Shown: positions 1 to 11,831 of the stretch, one piece after another
Position numbering within the stretch: position 1 is the first letter of the stretch
How the letters are laid out: every line of letters starts with the position of its first letter
NCBI RefSeq assembly: GCF_012489685.1
Contig: NC_080044.1
Location: forward strand, 82,322,732 to 82,386,731
DNA: 64,000 nt
Source: Lotus japonicus
Lineage: Eukaryota; Streptophyta; Magnoliopsida; Fabales; Fabaceae
Reading direction: 5' to 3'
The notes under the pieces: model-generated
Database searches by the model: none
What the model was told of the DNA's origin: nothing
The model's input: only the letters and a program-made list of their open reading frames with translations
Program-made: the position numbers and the translations under genes

Positions 1-66
1 ATGTTTGAATTTGTTGTAAATTGCTTGTCTAGTCGTTGTAATTTTCTTGTATTTTTCTATTTCTAG

Positions 67-994
67 TTGTGGAGTGGGCTAATGAAGCTCTCCAAGGCCT
101 TGGAAAAGGTGCTCCTTTTTCCCTTTTCTTGACCAATAAGCACTTCTCTGCAGTTGCCTCCGCAGTAGCGAAAAATGACGTTGAATTATCCACAGTAAGC
201 ACTTTTTTTGGGGGGATTGGGTGGGTTAAGGTTTCCATGTTTCAAAATTAATTCAATGTCTATTCTCTACATTTGAAATAATCCAGCTTAATGCCGTAAT
301 GAAAACTGAGTATCGGATTGCCTTGAGGTCTTCACTGCGACATGATTTTGCAGAAGGTGTCCGAGCAGTATTGGTTGACAAGGATCAGGTTTTCTCTTTT
401 TCTCATGATTTTTATACTTTTTATCTGGTAGTCAAACTTCAATTCTAGTTTTCCCTAAACTAGGAAATGATAGATACAATTGATATGTCTGCAGAAGGCT
501 AGTGTATGTATTACTCTATTACTAATACTAATAGTTAATACTATCTGTTTTACCTTGGGGGGGGGGGGACTTATTGTCGGTGAAGTGAAATCATGTGAAC
601 ATATGTTTCTTCTGTGTTTATACTTTATACTTATACTTCCTTTCTTCCCTAGCTTCACAAATACTTGAATCTTCCGTTGAAAGTACACGTGTCTGATTTA
701 TCTGCATATGAATCTACAGTTTAAAGTATTTAAATTTGGTTCTGTCTTCATATAGTTCCTTCTGTGTGCTATCTTTCTAGTGCTATGAATCTTTTATATG
801 TTCTCTTTAATCCATGAAGTTATTTATCCTTCAATATTTGGTAAATTTTGTTTCCTGCTTGAGTAATAGATTCAATTACTATTCTCCTGCAGAACCCTAA
901 GTGGAAACCATCAAGATTGGAAGAAGTTGATCCAGGTGAGGTGGAAGAAGTTCTTAAACCACTAGGACCCCAGGTTGGGGAGTTGTCTGTGTAA
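67..994 (+). CDS. 3' part of a 3-hydroxyisobutyryl-CoA hydrolase-like gene (three exons)
   Basis: Three exons read on with GT-AG junctions: 67-194, 287-388 and 893-994, ending in TAA. The first begins after a TTCTAG acceptor, so the 5' exons lie outside the window. The protein tail contains [20 protein letters not shown], then [26 protein letters not shown] and [11 protein letters not shown]. These match the C-terminal part of plant crotonase-fold hydrolases related to CHY1/HIBCH, including the segment [13 protein letters not shown] that closes the fold. The family hydrolyses 3-hydroxyisobutyryl-CoA in valine breakdown; several plant paralogues are mitochondrial. The active-site exons are not visible here, so catalytic competence and targeting cannot be judged. 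The family assignment is from recognition of these motifs. Confidence 0.85.
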
Positions 995-2187
995 TTAGAA
1001 GGAAAATGTAGTCTTCTCGTTTCTACAAATGCATTGTAGAATTACAGGGACTGCATCAAATAAACAGATGGTGTTATCAATGGGTCCATGCAAGTGTCAG
1101 GGAACTCCATGACCTTGGATAGGTCGATGTTCCAACTAGTATACCCACATCTGTAAAAATGAAGGCTATGGTTTCGAAAATTTATCTTATTTTTGTAATT
1201 TTTGGAAACTTTGAAATGTCCAAGACTTTACATGGAATAGATGGGCGAGTGCATTTAATGCCTTCATGAGACCTTATCTCATGTAGGTCTAAAATAAGGT
1301 TGTGTTTGTTTTATCATCTTTTTGGGAATGATATTTAAGAGAATACTATGACTAAAATGTTATTATGTAAGTTTATCAATATGTTTGATAGACTTATAAA
1401 GATTTTGTTAGACTGACCATCTAGGAATCAAGTATAGAAAAGATGAGTGTTTAACGTAGTGATAGAAAAATGAAAATTTTGTAATTTCTGAAATACAATT
1501 ATCCACTCAATCTCGGCTAATATTCTCAACATAGGAGATTTGATATTGTAATGCAATTCCCCTTGATTTTTCTCAGAACCCAAATATCAAAAATGAAGAT
1601 AACATTAGAAGGAATGAAGAGGGAAGGAAGAGAAAGTACACCAATGAAAGTTGCACGCTTGAAGGCTAAGAGCCTAAGACCATTCCTCAAAATCACTCAA
1701 CCTTTCTCTTTCCAGCTTTTTCCTATTCAACTCGGCTTCATAATTTCTGTATCTTCCACTCATTTTCTTCTGCAATCAAAGACTACAAATTATGTTGTTG
1801 ATCATACGTTGAATAGTTTCAAAAACCTACTACTACATTCACATTTGACCAAAAGAGAGAACATAGAATCCGAGGATGCCTCCTAGAATCTTACTGTATA
1901 TGATCCAAACATAGCCTCATTTCTGAGAAACACGCATTGAAGATCACTTAGATTGTCTCGAAAAACTGCTTCAACTTGCAGTTAAACAGCTCCACTTAAC
2001 AATCAACAATTATGGGCTCTGGGCTTATGTGAGTTATATGCTTCTTATTTATGCATTTTCATTAATTGACTTTTATTTACTGCCAAACGCAAAAAAAATG
2101 GTGTTATCATAGAACTTTCGATCAGTTAAGTTCATGAGTTAGATATAAGCATTCCAGAGCGCCTGACATCCATCACTTGGTCAATAA
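995..2187. other. Intergenic, no gene recognised
   Basis: This stretch follows the hydrolase stop codon. It holds the probable 3' UTR (to about 1100) and AT-rich DNA. A Lys/Arg-rich open frame at 1551-1886 has no recognisable domain and is probably chance. Near 1300 and 1905 there are opposed TGTTTG/CAAACA motifs that could be the ends of an old MITE, but I found no matching target duplication. Confidence 0.5.
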
Positions 2188-3843
2188 TGACCCGAGATTT
2201 AAGACTATTTTCCTAGTTTATTTGCATGTAGTTTAATATAATCTTTAGGATATTTCAGTCATTTTAAAACACTTTAGGCTTATTTCATGCATTTTAATGT
2301 TTTTTATTTGGTTTTAGTATTTTTTCTACATTTTATATTATTTTTCTAGATATTATTAGGATTTGAATTAGTTTTATCTTCTATATATTTTTATTAGGAT
2401 TTAGTTGATTTAACTTAGGATTATATAAGTTCATTTTAAGGCGTTATCTTATTTTTATCTTCTATATATATTTTTTGCTTTATTTTAGGAGAAGATTTGG
2501 AGAAAAGGGGGGAAAAGAGAGAAATTCGGAGCTGTGGTCTTACATGCGCAACAAACAGCTGTGATAGCGTCAGTTTGCGTCTGCTGTTTAAGGTAGCGCA
2601 ATAAACCGCCGCGAAAGGAGATGCACGGACAAGAACGAAAAAATCACTACAAAATCCGTTTTTAACATAATTTTTTAGATCTTTTCATCTTTTTCTTATT
2701 CTAAACCTAATAAACACTTTTGGGGAGATTCTTGAAGGCAATTGCTTGGTGGAGAGGAAGGCTACACCCTTGAGTGTCGGTGTCAGGAAGGTAGGTGACA
2801 ATTTGGTAATACTTTTATGCAATTATATTTAAGAGTTTATCTTTTTTTACGCTTAATGTTTCTATTGGCCGATCGATAATTTTAAGGGTTTATATTAATT
2901 CATAAATATATTGAACAATTGATATGAATTTATGTATGTTTAGTTCATATTGATGCAAAACTCACTTTTCCATTGTCATATTGAAAAGTTGGTTTTTGAA
3001 AAGTGGATTTTGCATCAATATGAACTAAGCATAATCAATTCATATCAATTTTCCAATCTATTTATTAATTAATATAAACCCTTAAAATCATCAATCCCCC
3101 AATAGAAACATTAAGCGTAAAGAGAGACACCAAATAATGAAAACTCATAAATATAATTGCAAAGAGAGTTACAACACAAAATGGGTAAATAGAAAAGCAA
3201 AAGATAGAACGAAGTCATGTGCGTTCAGATAAGTTGTCACCTTCTTCCATGGTGCGACACTGACCCTCAAGGGCCTAGCCTTCCTCTCCACCAAACAAAT
3301 ACTCCAAGAGTATTCCAAAAAATGTTTATTAGGTTTAGAATAAGAGAAAGATGAAGGGATCATAAAAAAGTAGGTTAAAAACGGATTTTATAGTGAATTT
3401 TTTCGTTCTTGACAGTGCAGGTCCTTTCGCGGCGGTTTATTGTGCTGCGTAAAACAGCAGACGCAAACCGGTGCTATCGCAGCAAATTGTTGCGCTGGTA
3501 AGACAACAGCTCTGGATTTTTCTCTTTTTCTCCAATTTTACTCCTAAAATAAAGTAAATAAAAATATATAAGAGATAAAAATAAGATAACACCTTAAAGT
3601 GAACTTATGTAATCCCAAGTTAAAGCAACTAAATCCTAATAAAAATAAATAAAAGATAAAACTAATTCAAATCCTAATAATATCTAGAAAAATAATATAA
3701 AATGTAGAAAAATACTAAAACCAAATAAAAACATTAAAATGCATGAAATAAACCTAAAATGTCATAAAATGACCGAAATATCCTAAGAACCATATTAAAC
3801 TACATGCAAATAAACTAGAAAAATAACTTTAAATCTCGGATCA
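2188..3843. repeat. 1.66 kb long inverted repeat (two ~0.8 kb arms, 27-bp loop)
   Basis: The left arm (2188-2970) is closely matched by the reverse complement of the right arm (2998-3843), with small indels and scattered substitutions. Both outer ends read TGA(C/T)CCGAGATTTAA inward. The innermost segments around 2943-2970 and 2998-3024 pair almost perfectly across a 27-bp loop. Each arm contains the same AT-rich stretch, then a GC-rich patch (near 2535-2630 and 3405-3505), then a shared segment reading GGTGGAGAGGAAGGCTA (near 2750 and 3280). The arms look like LTR-type repeat sequence duplicated head to head rather than a gene. If transcribed, the region would fold into a very long hairpin. 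Confidence 0.85.
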
Positions 3844-4376
3844 TCAGTAAGCCTCTCAAGCCCCGACTATAGAGGCAGTGATAAACTATAATAATCCTCA
3901 ATATCTTGGTCATTTGCAAATAAAAATGCTACAGTACTTTATTCAATCTATCATCATGAACCTGAGAAAATCTAGTACTACCCCTTATTAATTGTCTAAA
4001 AAGAGAAAGAACATAATTAATATTTTTTAATTTTTTAAAAATACTATTATTTTCCCATATTACCCTTTAAAATGTATTTAGTTATACATGAACTAATATT
4101 CTCTAAAAATTCCAAGTGAACAGATATATTAGAACATAATTATTTTCTCTAAGTGGACAATTAATAATAACACAGTTCCATAAAAGATTCTATTGACTCC
4201 TATTGTTCTATTCAGATAATTTAACACTATTTTACAATGTTCCAACATCTATCCTTCCTCCAAACGGAAGAAAAAATCCAATCAAATGCAAAAGGATGAT
4301 TTGAAGGAAGAGAACACACATATACACACACACTTCAGTAGAAAATTATAATATATACATTCTCTCACATTCTATT
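3844..4376. other. Intergenic / lipase 3' flank
   Basis: AT-rich sequence between the long inverted repeat and the lipase stop codon. It includes the probable 3' UTR of the minus-strand lipase and a short CA-rich run near 4316-4332. No gene or repeat structure is recognised. Confidence 0.5.
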
Positions 4377-7300
4377 CTACCCATTAACTGAAGCCTGCAC
4401 TTTCTTCCTCAATCTTACACCCCTTTGATTTAGTTGATACTTTGAATTTGGCTCCACAAGCAGCAAACGTGACATAACATATGACAAAAGTTCTTCACGG
4501 TGGGAGAAGGTGAAATCCAAATGAGCATATTCAAACTCATTGAATGAAACATCCACACCAGCTTCCTTCATCAGTTTATAGTGTCTCTTCACCATTGAAG
4601 GCCTTATCACCTTGTCTTTCTGGCCAGCAACAAGATCAACAGGAACGTCAATGAGCCTGTAGTTTTCAGCCAAGTCCAAAGGCTCAGGTGAACCATACAC
4701 CTCCATGTTAGCAGAAGCACTCCCATAATCGAACATTCTGAATCTTCTGGTTCTCTTTATCTGTGCAAGATGAAGAGCAACATAGAATGACACTCCTGGC
4801 ATATCATTCATGTTGTAATGAGGTAATCCTAATGCTCCAACCCAATTTGAACTGTCCCCACCAACAACATAACTCACTAAGGTTTGAACCAAACCTCCAA
4901 CTGCAGGCAGGTTTTGCAGGTCCCTAGCTAACTTGTTAACAAGCATTCGGAAAAACCGGGTCGGAATATAGAAGGCGGGGCAAATACGAGAAAGAATAGG
5001 AGCCAGCAAAAATACTACATGCTCAACCACAGAGAAAACCAGGTTAGAGTCTTGATGAAAACCAGCAGGTGATAACAAAATCAATCTAGAAAGTCTATGG
5101 CGTTTCCTTTCTATCCTACGCGTGATGACATACATCAACACAGATGCCCCTCCCAAACTATGGGAAATTGCACAAAGCTTGTAAAGCTGATCATCATTGT
5201 TATCCTCCTCGATGTCGGGTTTACTAAGCCTCAACTCAGCAGTTTTTACTTGATGGATTTTCTCTATCATAGCAGGGATATCCTCAGTTCCATGTTCATT
5301 GATGGAGTACCGCCAGTACCTGCATTACATTAATTCCATGACAATATTATCCATTGATTTTCGTTGGTAAGTAGTCTAACACAGAAGGGTTCGCTTTGAG
5401 AACTTACTCACGTGAGGATATGTTCTTGTTGATATGTTCCCTAGAAACCAAACCGCGCAAGTTTCCCAGAAACACATCATACCCTGAAAATAAAAGAAAC
5501 TTATACATGTGATAATGCCAAAAGACTGATTTTTTGTTGAGCAGAAATCCTATCTTTGAAAAATATAACAAACCTTGATCATAGGCTGCAAAAGCTGGAG
5601 AGCCAACAACACCGTTCGACACCCAACTGAACCAGAAAAGTTTAACTTGTTAGACTAATAAAACTAAGATCACAACATGAAGGCCAGAGAAGAAAACTTT
5701 GACGTACAAATAATTGAACTTTTAAATCATTTCCATAATAGAAAAAAGTTCATAATTCATAGAAGATAAATAAAGGACAAAACAGAAAAATCAGGATAAA
5801 ATCAAAACTTATAGCTCATAAGTCCACCGTACATGTCTTGACGAGATCACAACTCACACACAAAGCCTCCCAAGTCAAGATAGTTTTAAGGCTTATAAGG
5901 GGACTCCCACTTCCCTACACACCTCTCAACTCTCAAGGAGAAAAACTACGCGGAGGGCCTAATGAAGTTGCTTCTGTTAGCACGCATATATTCAAATAGC
6001 TATCCTTTGGTAATAAAACCAATTCCAGTTGCAATATGCTCCTATCCTATATGCGATGATATATGCAACAAAAAAATTTACCCAGGCTGCTTCACAAAAT
6101 ATGTTTATCTCCTGTAGCAATAATAGTCAAGCAAAAACAACAAAATAATAGCAATAATGATAACAGATTCAAGATCAGAAGTAAGCAAGATAGAGACAGC
6201 AGTAACTCACCCCATTGATGAATCCATAACTCCATGCTGAAGATAAACAGCCTTTCTAGCATCTCGCCTATGAAGTCAGATTACAGGCATTAGACTGTAC
6301 ACAATGAAATAAATTACAACAGTACAGCAACCTTCCCATTGTTACCACACACTGCTAACCATTAGTGATAATCAAATACATTGTGGTATAGCTTTCTCAG
6401 ATATTTTCTGAGTTATGAATTTCGTATGTGCTATATTTATGTCAGGAATGAGTCACAACTTAAGAATGAAAAGACACAACATGACTACAATGAAAGGGGC
6501 ACAAGTCAAACGTAATAATTTCATTTTAGATATCAGTTGTCTTCATTTCATACAACAAAAAATAGCTAAGAGATCAAAAGATATCAAATCAAATAATCAT
6601 GTAGTATCATGATTAATACATGATGTCTTTATTTCTGAAGTGATTGCCTACTGGCGATGGAAAACCAGAAGCAATGCATTTAATTATAATATCGAAAGAT
6701 CATTATGAGTTCAAAAATCAAAGTCTAGATCATTACATTTATAAAGTTCCATACAATTTGGCTGAAAAATATATAATTTACCTAGGTATTCTTTCTAAAA
6801 GAAGAACATATCCATCATTAGTGATCACATGAATAGCTTCGTATGGATACCTGCCAGAGGTAGAAGAATAAATTATGAAGCGGACAAACAAGAGTCAACA
6901 CAATGAATAATCACAAAGGTAGTTACACAATAGCCTTTACCCAAGTTCTGTTATGACATCCTGACATGTACGGGCATCTGTGTTCAAGGACTGGCGATAA
7001 TTGGTATTCCTCTCTGTAGGTGTTGGGTCATTCTCTCCAAGTGTAGCTGTAGAAATGGAGGCATCCTCAGCACCATCATTATCATCTATGACACTTCTTT
7101 CATGAGATGAAAACAACCTATGTAATGCAGCAAAAGCTTCTGATGGGGAAAGAAGAAGATGTACTGCCTTGTGAACCATATCAAACACGGCTTCTATACA
7201 TATCTCTATGCCTAAATTAAGATCCTGATTAACAAAAAAAAACTACAAATAAATTATAATTGATAAGTAAGACACATCACAAATTAATAAGGATAGAAAT

Positions 7301-8625
7301 TGTTGCACAACCTCTATGATACCACGTCTCCTATCAGTAGCGCGATGGATAATTTGGTCCTTGAGGCTTTGGACTCTGTTATTTGAATGTTCTTGTGAAG
7401 AGTTCTGATTTCCAGAGATAGAAATTGGCCTTGACACTCCAGAACAAACTAACTGGAAAAGATAAAAAGGAATCCCCAGCAAAAACTTGATAGGAACCCA
7501 AATCCAGAGTAAGATATACTGGATCCAATCTACCTGACGCCTACCGTAATCTGCAAAACTATCTCTAGAGGCCCTAGAACCCTGAGACGAGGGAGATGAA
7601 AGATATTCACACCCGTCCATATCTTCTTCTCCAGATGAGTATTCGAGGCTTGAAGTATCCGAATCCACAGCAAGCTCATGAATAAAGTGGTTGAAAGAAG
7701 ATACACCACTAGAAACAGGAAAACAATGTCAAGAACAGCCAACTAGATAAAAAATGATGTAGCACATTCAACCAGCACGCTCGAATTCTAGCATGTTTGG
7801 ATTAGCTTACTTTTACTTAATTAACTTTGCTACTGAGAAGCTACTCACATAAGCTTCTTCCCACGATTGATTCTAGCTTCAAAATCAATTTTAGAAGGAT
7901 TTACAAACATGCTATTAACATGTAGGGGTGGGAAGGAACACAATCCAAAGCAGGATGACTCCAATAACTATATTAAAGTTGTATTACATTCTTTTTTTTG
8001 GTACATCAGAAAGATAAATTGCACCCGTGAGGGATCCTGGACCTCCCCCACCCAACCAACATGCCTCTCGGCTCTTACCACTTGAGCTATCATTCGGGGA
8101 CAAAGATGTATTACATTCTAACATCATATTTGAATTATAGCATGTTTGTATTAACTTATTTTTACTCAAAATCAATTCTGACACCGAGAAGCTACTCATA
8201 ATCTTCTTCTCTGACTTCATAATCAATTTTAAAAGGATTAACAACACAATCGAAACATGGTAAGTTGCAAAATGTAAAGAATCTGAAAAGAAGTATCCAC
8301 ATACTTTTCCATCCAACGAGGAAATCGCGGTCCACGGAAAGTAGGTCTGAGCTCCCAACCCTGAATGCCTTCAAGTATAGTAGCTTTACCAGGTAACAAT
8401 GTCAACAAAAGAGCTGAAACTCCATTGATCAACCTCACAATATTGTTCAACGACTCATAAGTAAAGGTCTTCACCGACCTGTACGAACCCAAATTCAAAT
8501 TCAAATTCAAATCCGAAGTCTGCAAAATTGAATTGAAGGTTCCAAGTTCGAAACAAAGAAGATGATGAGAAACGCGGCGCTTACTCTTTAGTGACGGCGA
8601 GGACGTTGTCAACAACGCGTTGCAT
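4377..8625 (-). CDS. Alpha/beta-hydrolase lipase, nine exons, 697 aa
   Basis: Exons (minus strand): 8585-8625, 8305-8478, 7312-7708, 6941-7224, 6782-6850, 6211-6267, 5574-5626, 5408-5483, 4377-5319; total 2,094 bp, 698 codons with the stop. The start gives MQRVVDNVLAVTKES. An N-terminal region with an acidic Ser-rich stretch (SSLEYSSGEEDMDG) is followed by a hydrophobic segment (WIQYILLWIWVPIKFLLGIP). The lipase-associated region comes next (YPYEAIHVITNDGYVLLLER, QHGVMDSS), then YDVFLGNLRG. The nucleophile elbow is SHSLGG; DLVAGQKDKV and EYAHLDF supply the likely acid and His. This is the plant lipase family of Arabidopsis At1g18460/At1g73920 (from memory), whose substrate is not well defined. 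Introns hold a SINE and MITEs. The 5' side has a TTC/CTTT microsatellite-like tract near 8800-8850. Confidence 0.92.
7791..7912. mobile_element. Small TA-flanked MITE in lipase intron 2
   Basis: The ends are inverted (GCATGTTTGGATTAGCTTA on the left, ACAAACATGC on the right) and are flanked by TA on both sides. The same family occurs at 43338-43528 in the STP intron, and a degraded copy starts near 8140. Confidence 0.6.
7993..8106 (-). mobile_element. tRNA-derived SINE, copy 1
   Basis: On the minus strand the element starts GTCCCCGAATGATAGCTCAA and has a polymerase III A box (TAGCTCAAGTGGT) and a B-box-like GGTCCAGGATCCC. It ends in ATGTACC plus an A-run (T-run at 7992-7999 on the plus strand). 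A 13-bp direct duplication, TGTATTACATTCT, flanks it at 7980-7992 and 8107-8119. This is the structure of a target-primed, tRNA-derived SINE. It lies in lipase intron 2. Confidence 0.88.
8140..8250. repeat. Degraded second copy of the TA-flanked MITE family
   Basis: The sequence starts GCATGTTTGTATTAACTTA and continues in parallel with 7791-7912 (shared GAGAAGCTACTCA and AATCAATTTTA blocks). Its right terminus is no longer clear. Confidence 0.45.
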
Positions 8626-9203
8626 TCTCAATCGATCGGAGGAGATTCGATTCGATTCGATGAAATGTTGCGAAATCAAGAAAATTTATGGAGGTAGTTG
8701 TTAGATTAGATGATGATTCTTCTTCGTTTTATCTTCTTCTTAGAAATCAATTCAATGAAACAAACACAAATATTGAATTGCATTGCATTGCATTGTTTTC
8801 TGGTTCTTCTTCTTCTTTCTTTCGTTCTCTTTCTCTTTCTCTCTGAAGGTTGAGTCGGTGGATGCCACGTGGCGGATACGAGAGCGTGCTTCGTGTAATA
8901 CGGTTACTAAATTCTGTGCGGGAATATCTCGTCTGTTGAATCAAGTGGGACTGATCAACGGTCACTATAAAATACTGACTATTTTTATGAGAGAAAAAGT
9001 TTTTTTTTTTTATAAATATGAGAGAAAAACTTGATGTACCATAATTTAATTTTCTTTAAACATAATTGAACATTCAGATTTTAAGAATGTACTAGGTGAA
9101 CTAATTAAATTAAATAAAAAAATTGATATCCCGTATCACTAAAATCCGATTCATGGACGGTGTAAAGAAAATGTTTTTTGAGAACTGATTTAAAAGAAAA
9201 AAG
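8626..9203. other. Lipase 5' flank and intergenic DNA
   Basis: The lipase 5' UTR and promoter probably lie from 8626 to about 8950. The stretch includes a TTC-rich microsatellite (8803-8850) and a G-box-like CCACGTGG core near 8866-8873. The remainder is AT-rich with no recognised gene. Confidence 0.45.
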
Positions 9204-9830
9204 GGGTACGATTCCTTCACTGATGATTTTACGGTGTGTTTGGCAGGAGAGAGGTTGAGAAGAGATTGAGGGAAGAGAGAGAGATAAGAGAGAGGTTGAT
9301 GATGTACATTTGTTTGGTAAGCATGTACTGTAGACAAGAGAGAGATAGAGGGTGGGATTTTTTGCCTTTTTGAGTTCTTCGCGTTTTGCGAAGAGAAAGT
9401 GGCTGGCGGCTTTTTTTTCTATTCTGTGCAGTTAGTGGCGGTTAGAACCGCCACTATCTGCAATCTCTCAGTAAATTTTATTTTCTTTGTATTTAAAAAT
9501 GATTTTTTAATTAAAAGTTAACTTTTTCTCTCTCTTCCACCTCATTATTACTCATCTCTCTCTTCTTTATCTCTACCATACCAAACAACTTACAAATCAA
9601 CTATATTTCTCACATATTTCTCTCTACTCAACTTCTCTCTTCTCTACTCTCTCTTTTCTATCTCTCTCTTCCCTACCAAACATAGTGTTAAGGTCATAAG
9701 GATTGGAAAAAGGGTGAATTCAGTTGAGCAATATACCTTAAGTGCTGATTCATGGACTGTGCTGCATAATACCAACGTTGAGCTTTTTGGTTTTGATAGT
9801 GAAATATCTGCATACCGGACTGGAATATGG
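9204..9830 (+). pseudogene. F-box/FBA relic split by a MITE
   Basis: 9204-9231 matches the GYDSFTDDF part of the intact F-box gene downstream. After the inserted MITE, 9691-9830 continues with EQYTLSADSW, TNVELFGFD and related residues of the FBA domain. The segment between these motifs is partly deleted relative to the intact gene, and no F-box remains. Sequence beyond 9800 resembles the flank of the intact gene near 12210-12300, which suggests a tandem duplication in this F-box cluster. Confidence 0.75.
9232..9687. mobile_element. Harbinger/Tourist-like MITE (456 bp) with TTA target duplication
   Basis: The ends are inverted: CGGTGTGTTTGGCAGG on the left, and CCCTACCAAACATAGTG on the right. 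TTA flanks the element at 9229-9231 and 9688-9690. Removing the element and one TTA rejoins the F-box relic's reading sequence. A TWA duplication with TGTTTGG termini is typical of PIF/Harbinger MITEs. The interior is dominated by GAGA/CTCT tracts. A relative lies at 21699-22139. Confidence 0.85.
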
Positions 9831-10610
9831 ACATTTAGGTTTAGGATTTTGTTTTCCTTTAGGATATTGTTGTTACTGTTTTCATGTTTGGATTTTTTTT
9901 GGAAAGCCAAAATGAATGAATTAATAGTAGCAATAAGGGTGCTACAAGCCTACAACCCATTTGTACAAGAGAAAAGGAAGAAAAAATTACATCAGTAGTT
10001 CAGTACACCAACACAGGGTGGACTGCATTCCAAACCAGCATAAGAGAAAAAAAGAGAGCTCATACAGAACTTATGCAAGGCAATTTTAGCAACAAAGAAC
10101 AGCACCTTCTTCGAATGGAGTCCCACAAAAAATTCCTCCCATAACCACAAAACAATTGGATTGAATCAATTTTTAAATTCATTGATAACAACTTTTTTAA
10201 AAAAATTTAAGTTACTAATGTATTATTGTATGTAATCTTACAAATTATAGTAATGAATAAACTCTTAATTATAGTTAAATAAGAAAATTAATTAAGATTC
10301 ATAATCCCAGTTAAATAAAAAAATAAGAACTCAATCTAAAGAATACTTTACATTATTTTGAAATATCGTGAAGATATTATAGGATACTTATATATAAACA
10401 AGCTATATTTTCATCTTACAACTTTAGACGTGATAAGATTGGGCACTTGAAAAATAGAATCAAATTAAAATTTAAGTAGATTAAATCGGATAATAAAATA
10501 AAATAAAATAAAAAAGTTAAGTTTGAGTGAGTTTTTACTCCAAATCCTAATATATCAATTCCAATAAGCGAGATGGAACAAAAGAGAAGAGCAGGAGTAG
10601 CTAGGAGGTA
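9831..10610. other. Intergenic, F-box promoter side
   Basis: AT-rich DNA. The first ~90 bp share a diverged segment with 12240-12340. The 200-400 bp before 10611 are the probable promoter of the F-box gene, with TA-rich stretches (for example TATATATAAAC near 10388) but no decisive element. Confidence 0.4.
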
Positions 10611-11831
10611 ATGGAGAAGGTTCGAAATCTACCTCAAGAGTTGGTGGAGAATATCCTTGTGAGACTGCCGTGCAAGTCGTTGATGCGCTTCAAGTGTGTG
10701 TGCAAACACTGGTTTGCTCTTTTACACTATGACACCAAGTTCTTGTCTCGCCACTTTATCAAAAACCAAAACTCTGCTGCGAATGACGTGCTTCTCAAGC
10801 TTCCCTCCCACATAGTGAATGACCTGAAATTGGAAATATACAAACTCTTTTCCTTGTCTGCCACTGGCATTGGCATGGAAACCCCAATACCCCCATGGCC
10901 ATCCAAATATTTTTCAAGGTGCTACCAAATTTGTGGTCACTCTAATGGTATAGTGTGCTTGTCTTCACTTGATTATATTCTTTTGTATAACCCATTAACC
11001 AGAGAATTTAGAAAACTTCCTCCTTTCACTATTGAGCATAGCTCACGTGTAGCAGTTGGAATGGGGTATGATTCCTTCACTGATGATTTTAAAGTTATAA
11101 GCATTCGGAAAAGGCAGAACGCCACAGATTATTATGCTAGGGTTGTTGAGCAATATACTTTAAGTACAGATTCGTGGGCAGTGATGCCTAATACCAATGT
11201 TGAGCTTTTGTATTTAAATTATAATGATTTTGCAATGTGCTTTAATAGAACTTTCTACTGGTGGGCACGGTACCGTGAAGACTATTCCATTGTAATTGTG
11301 GCATTGAATATGGATGATGGGGTTTTCCAAATGGTGCCAAAGCCACCGGGTGTCAATATTATCGAACGCAATGGTAGTACTCTAACTGTGTGGAATGACT
11401 CCATCTCACTGGTCTGCTGTAGTTATCAATCCCCGTCCAATTTTGACATATGGGTGATGGGTGGATTTGGTTCTTGGACCCACATGAGAACTATAAAACA
11501 TTTGACAGAAGAAGTGCCTAAACCTTGGGTTTTCTGGAAGGGGAATGAGCTTCTTATGGAGATGGTGTCTTGTGGAAAGATCACGTCCTACAATGTTGAT
11601 ACAAAAGAATCTAAGGATGTCCTAATAAAGATGATGCATACAGATGGAATCTCATGTTTTCAAGCTGTGAATTATGTGGCAAGTCTAGTTCCATTGAAAG
11701 GAGAGATTAGTTTACCTTGTTTCTTGACAAAAAAAAGGAAAGGAGAGATTAATTTACCTTATTTCTTTACCCAAAAAAAAAGGAGAGATAAATTACCTTG
11801 TTTAATGCATGCACTTGTCTCTTCTTGCTAA
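10611..11831 (+). CDS. F-box protein with FBA_1-type C-terminal domain, 406 aa, single exon
   Basis: The N-terminal F-box (residues ~5-45) reads LPQELVENILVRLPCKSLMR then FKCVCKHW. The region from ~95 to 330 has FBA features: ICGHSNGIVCLS, LLYNPLTREFRKLP, VAVGMGYDSFTDDFKVI, and the NRTFYWWA and WVMGGFGSW motifs. Such proteins act as substrate-recruiting subunits of SCF E3 ubiquitin ligases, with the F-box binding SKP1/ASK. The substrate is unknown. The start is the ATG directly before the F-box. The last ~45 residues are unusual: three degenerate ~40-45 bp repeats (about 11694-11802) encode repeated GEI(S/N)LPxF units rich in Lys. The paralogue at 25165-26246 stops just after the first such unit (LKGEYL). 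Confidence 0.9.
   Translation: MEKVRNLPQELVENILVRLPCKSLMRFKCVCKHWFALLHYDTKFLSRHFIKNQNSAANDVLLKLPSHIVNDLKLEIYKLFSLSATGIGMETPIPPWPSKYFSRCYQICGHSNGIVCLSSLDYILLYNPLTREFRKLPPFTIEHSSRVAVGMGYDSFTDDFKVISIRKRQNATDYYARVVEQYTLSTDSWAVMPNTNVELLYLNYNDFAMCFNRTFYWWARYREDYSIVIVALNMDDGVFQMVPKPPGVNIIERNGSTLTVWNDSISLVCCSYQSPSNFDIWVMGGFGSWTHMRTIKHLTEEVPKPWVFWKGNELLMEMVSCGKITSYNVDTKESKDVLIKMMHTDGISCFQAVNYVASLVPLKGEISLPCFLTKKRKGEINLPYFFTQKKRRDKLPCLMHALVSSC

Noticed and set aside
1551..1886. Open frame of 111 codons in the first intergenic region
   Set aside because: No domain, biased composition, no neighbouring splice or promoter signals that support it.
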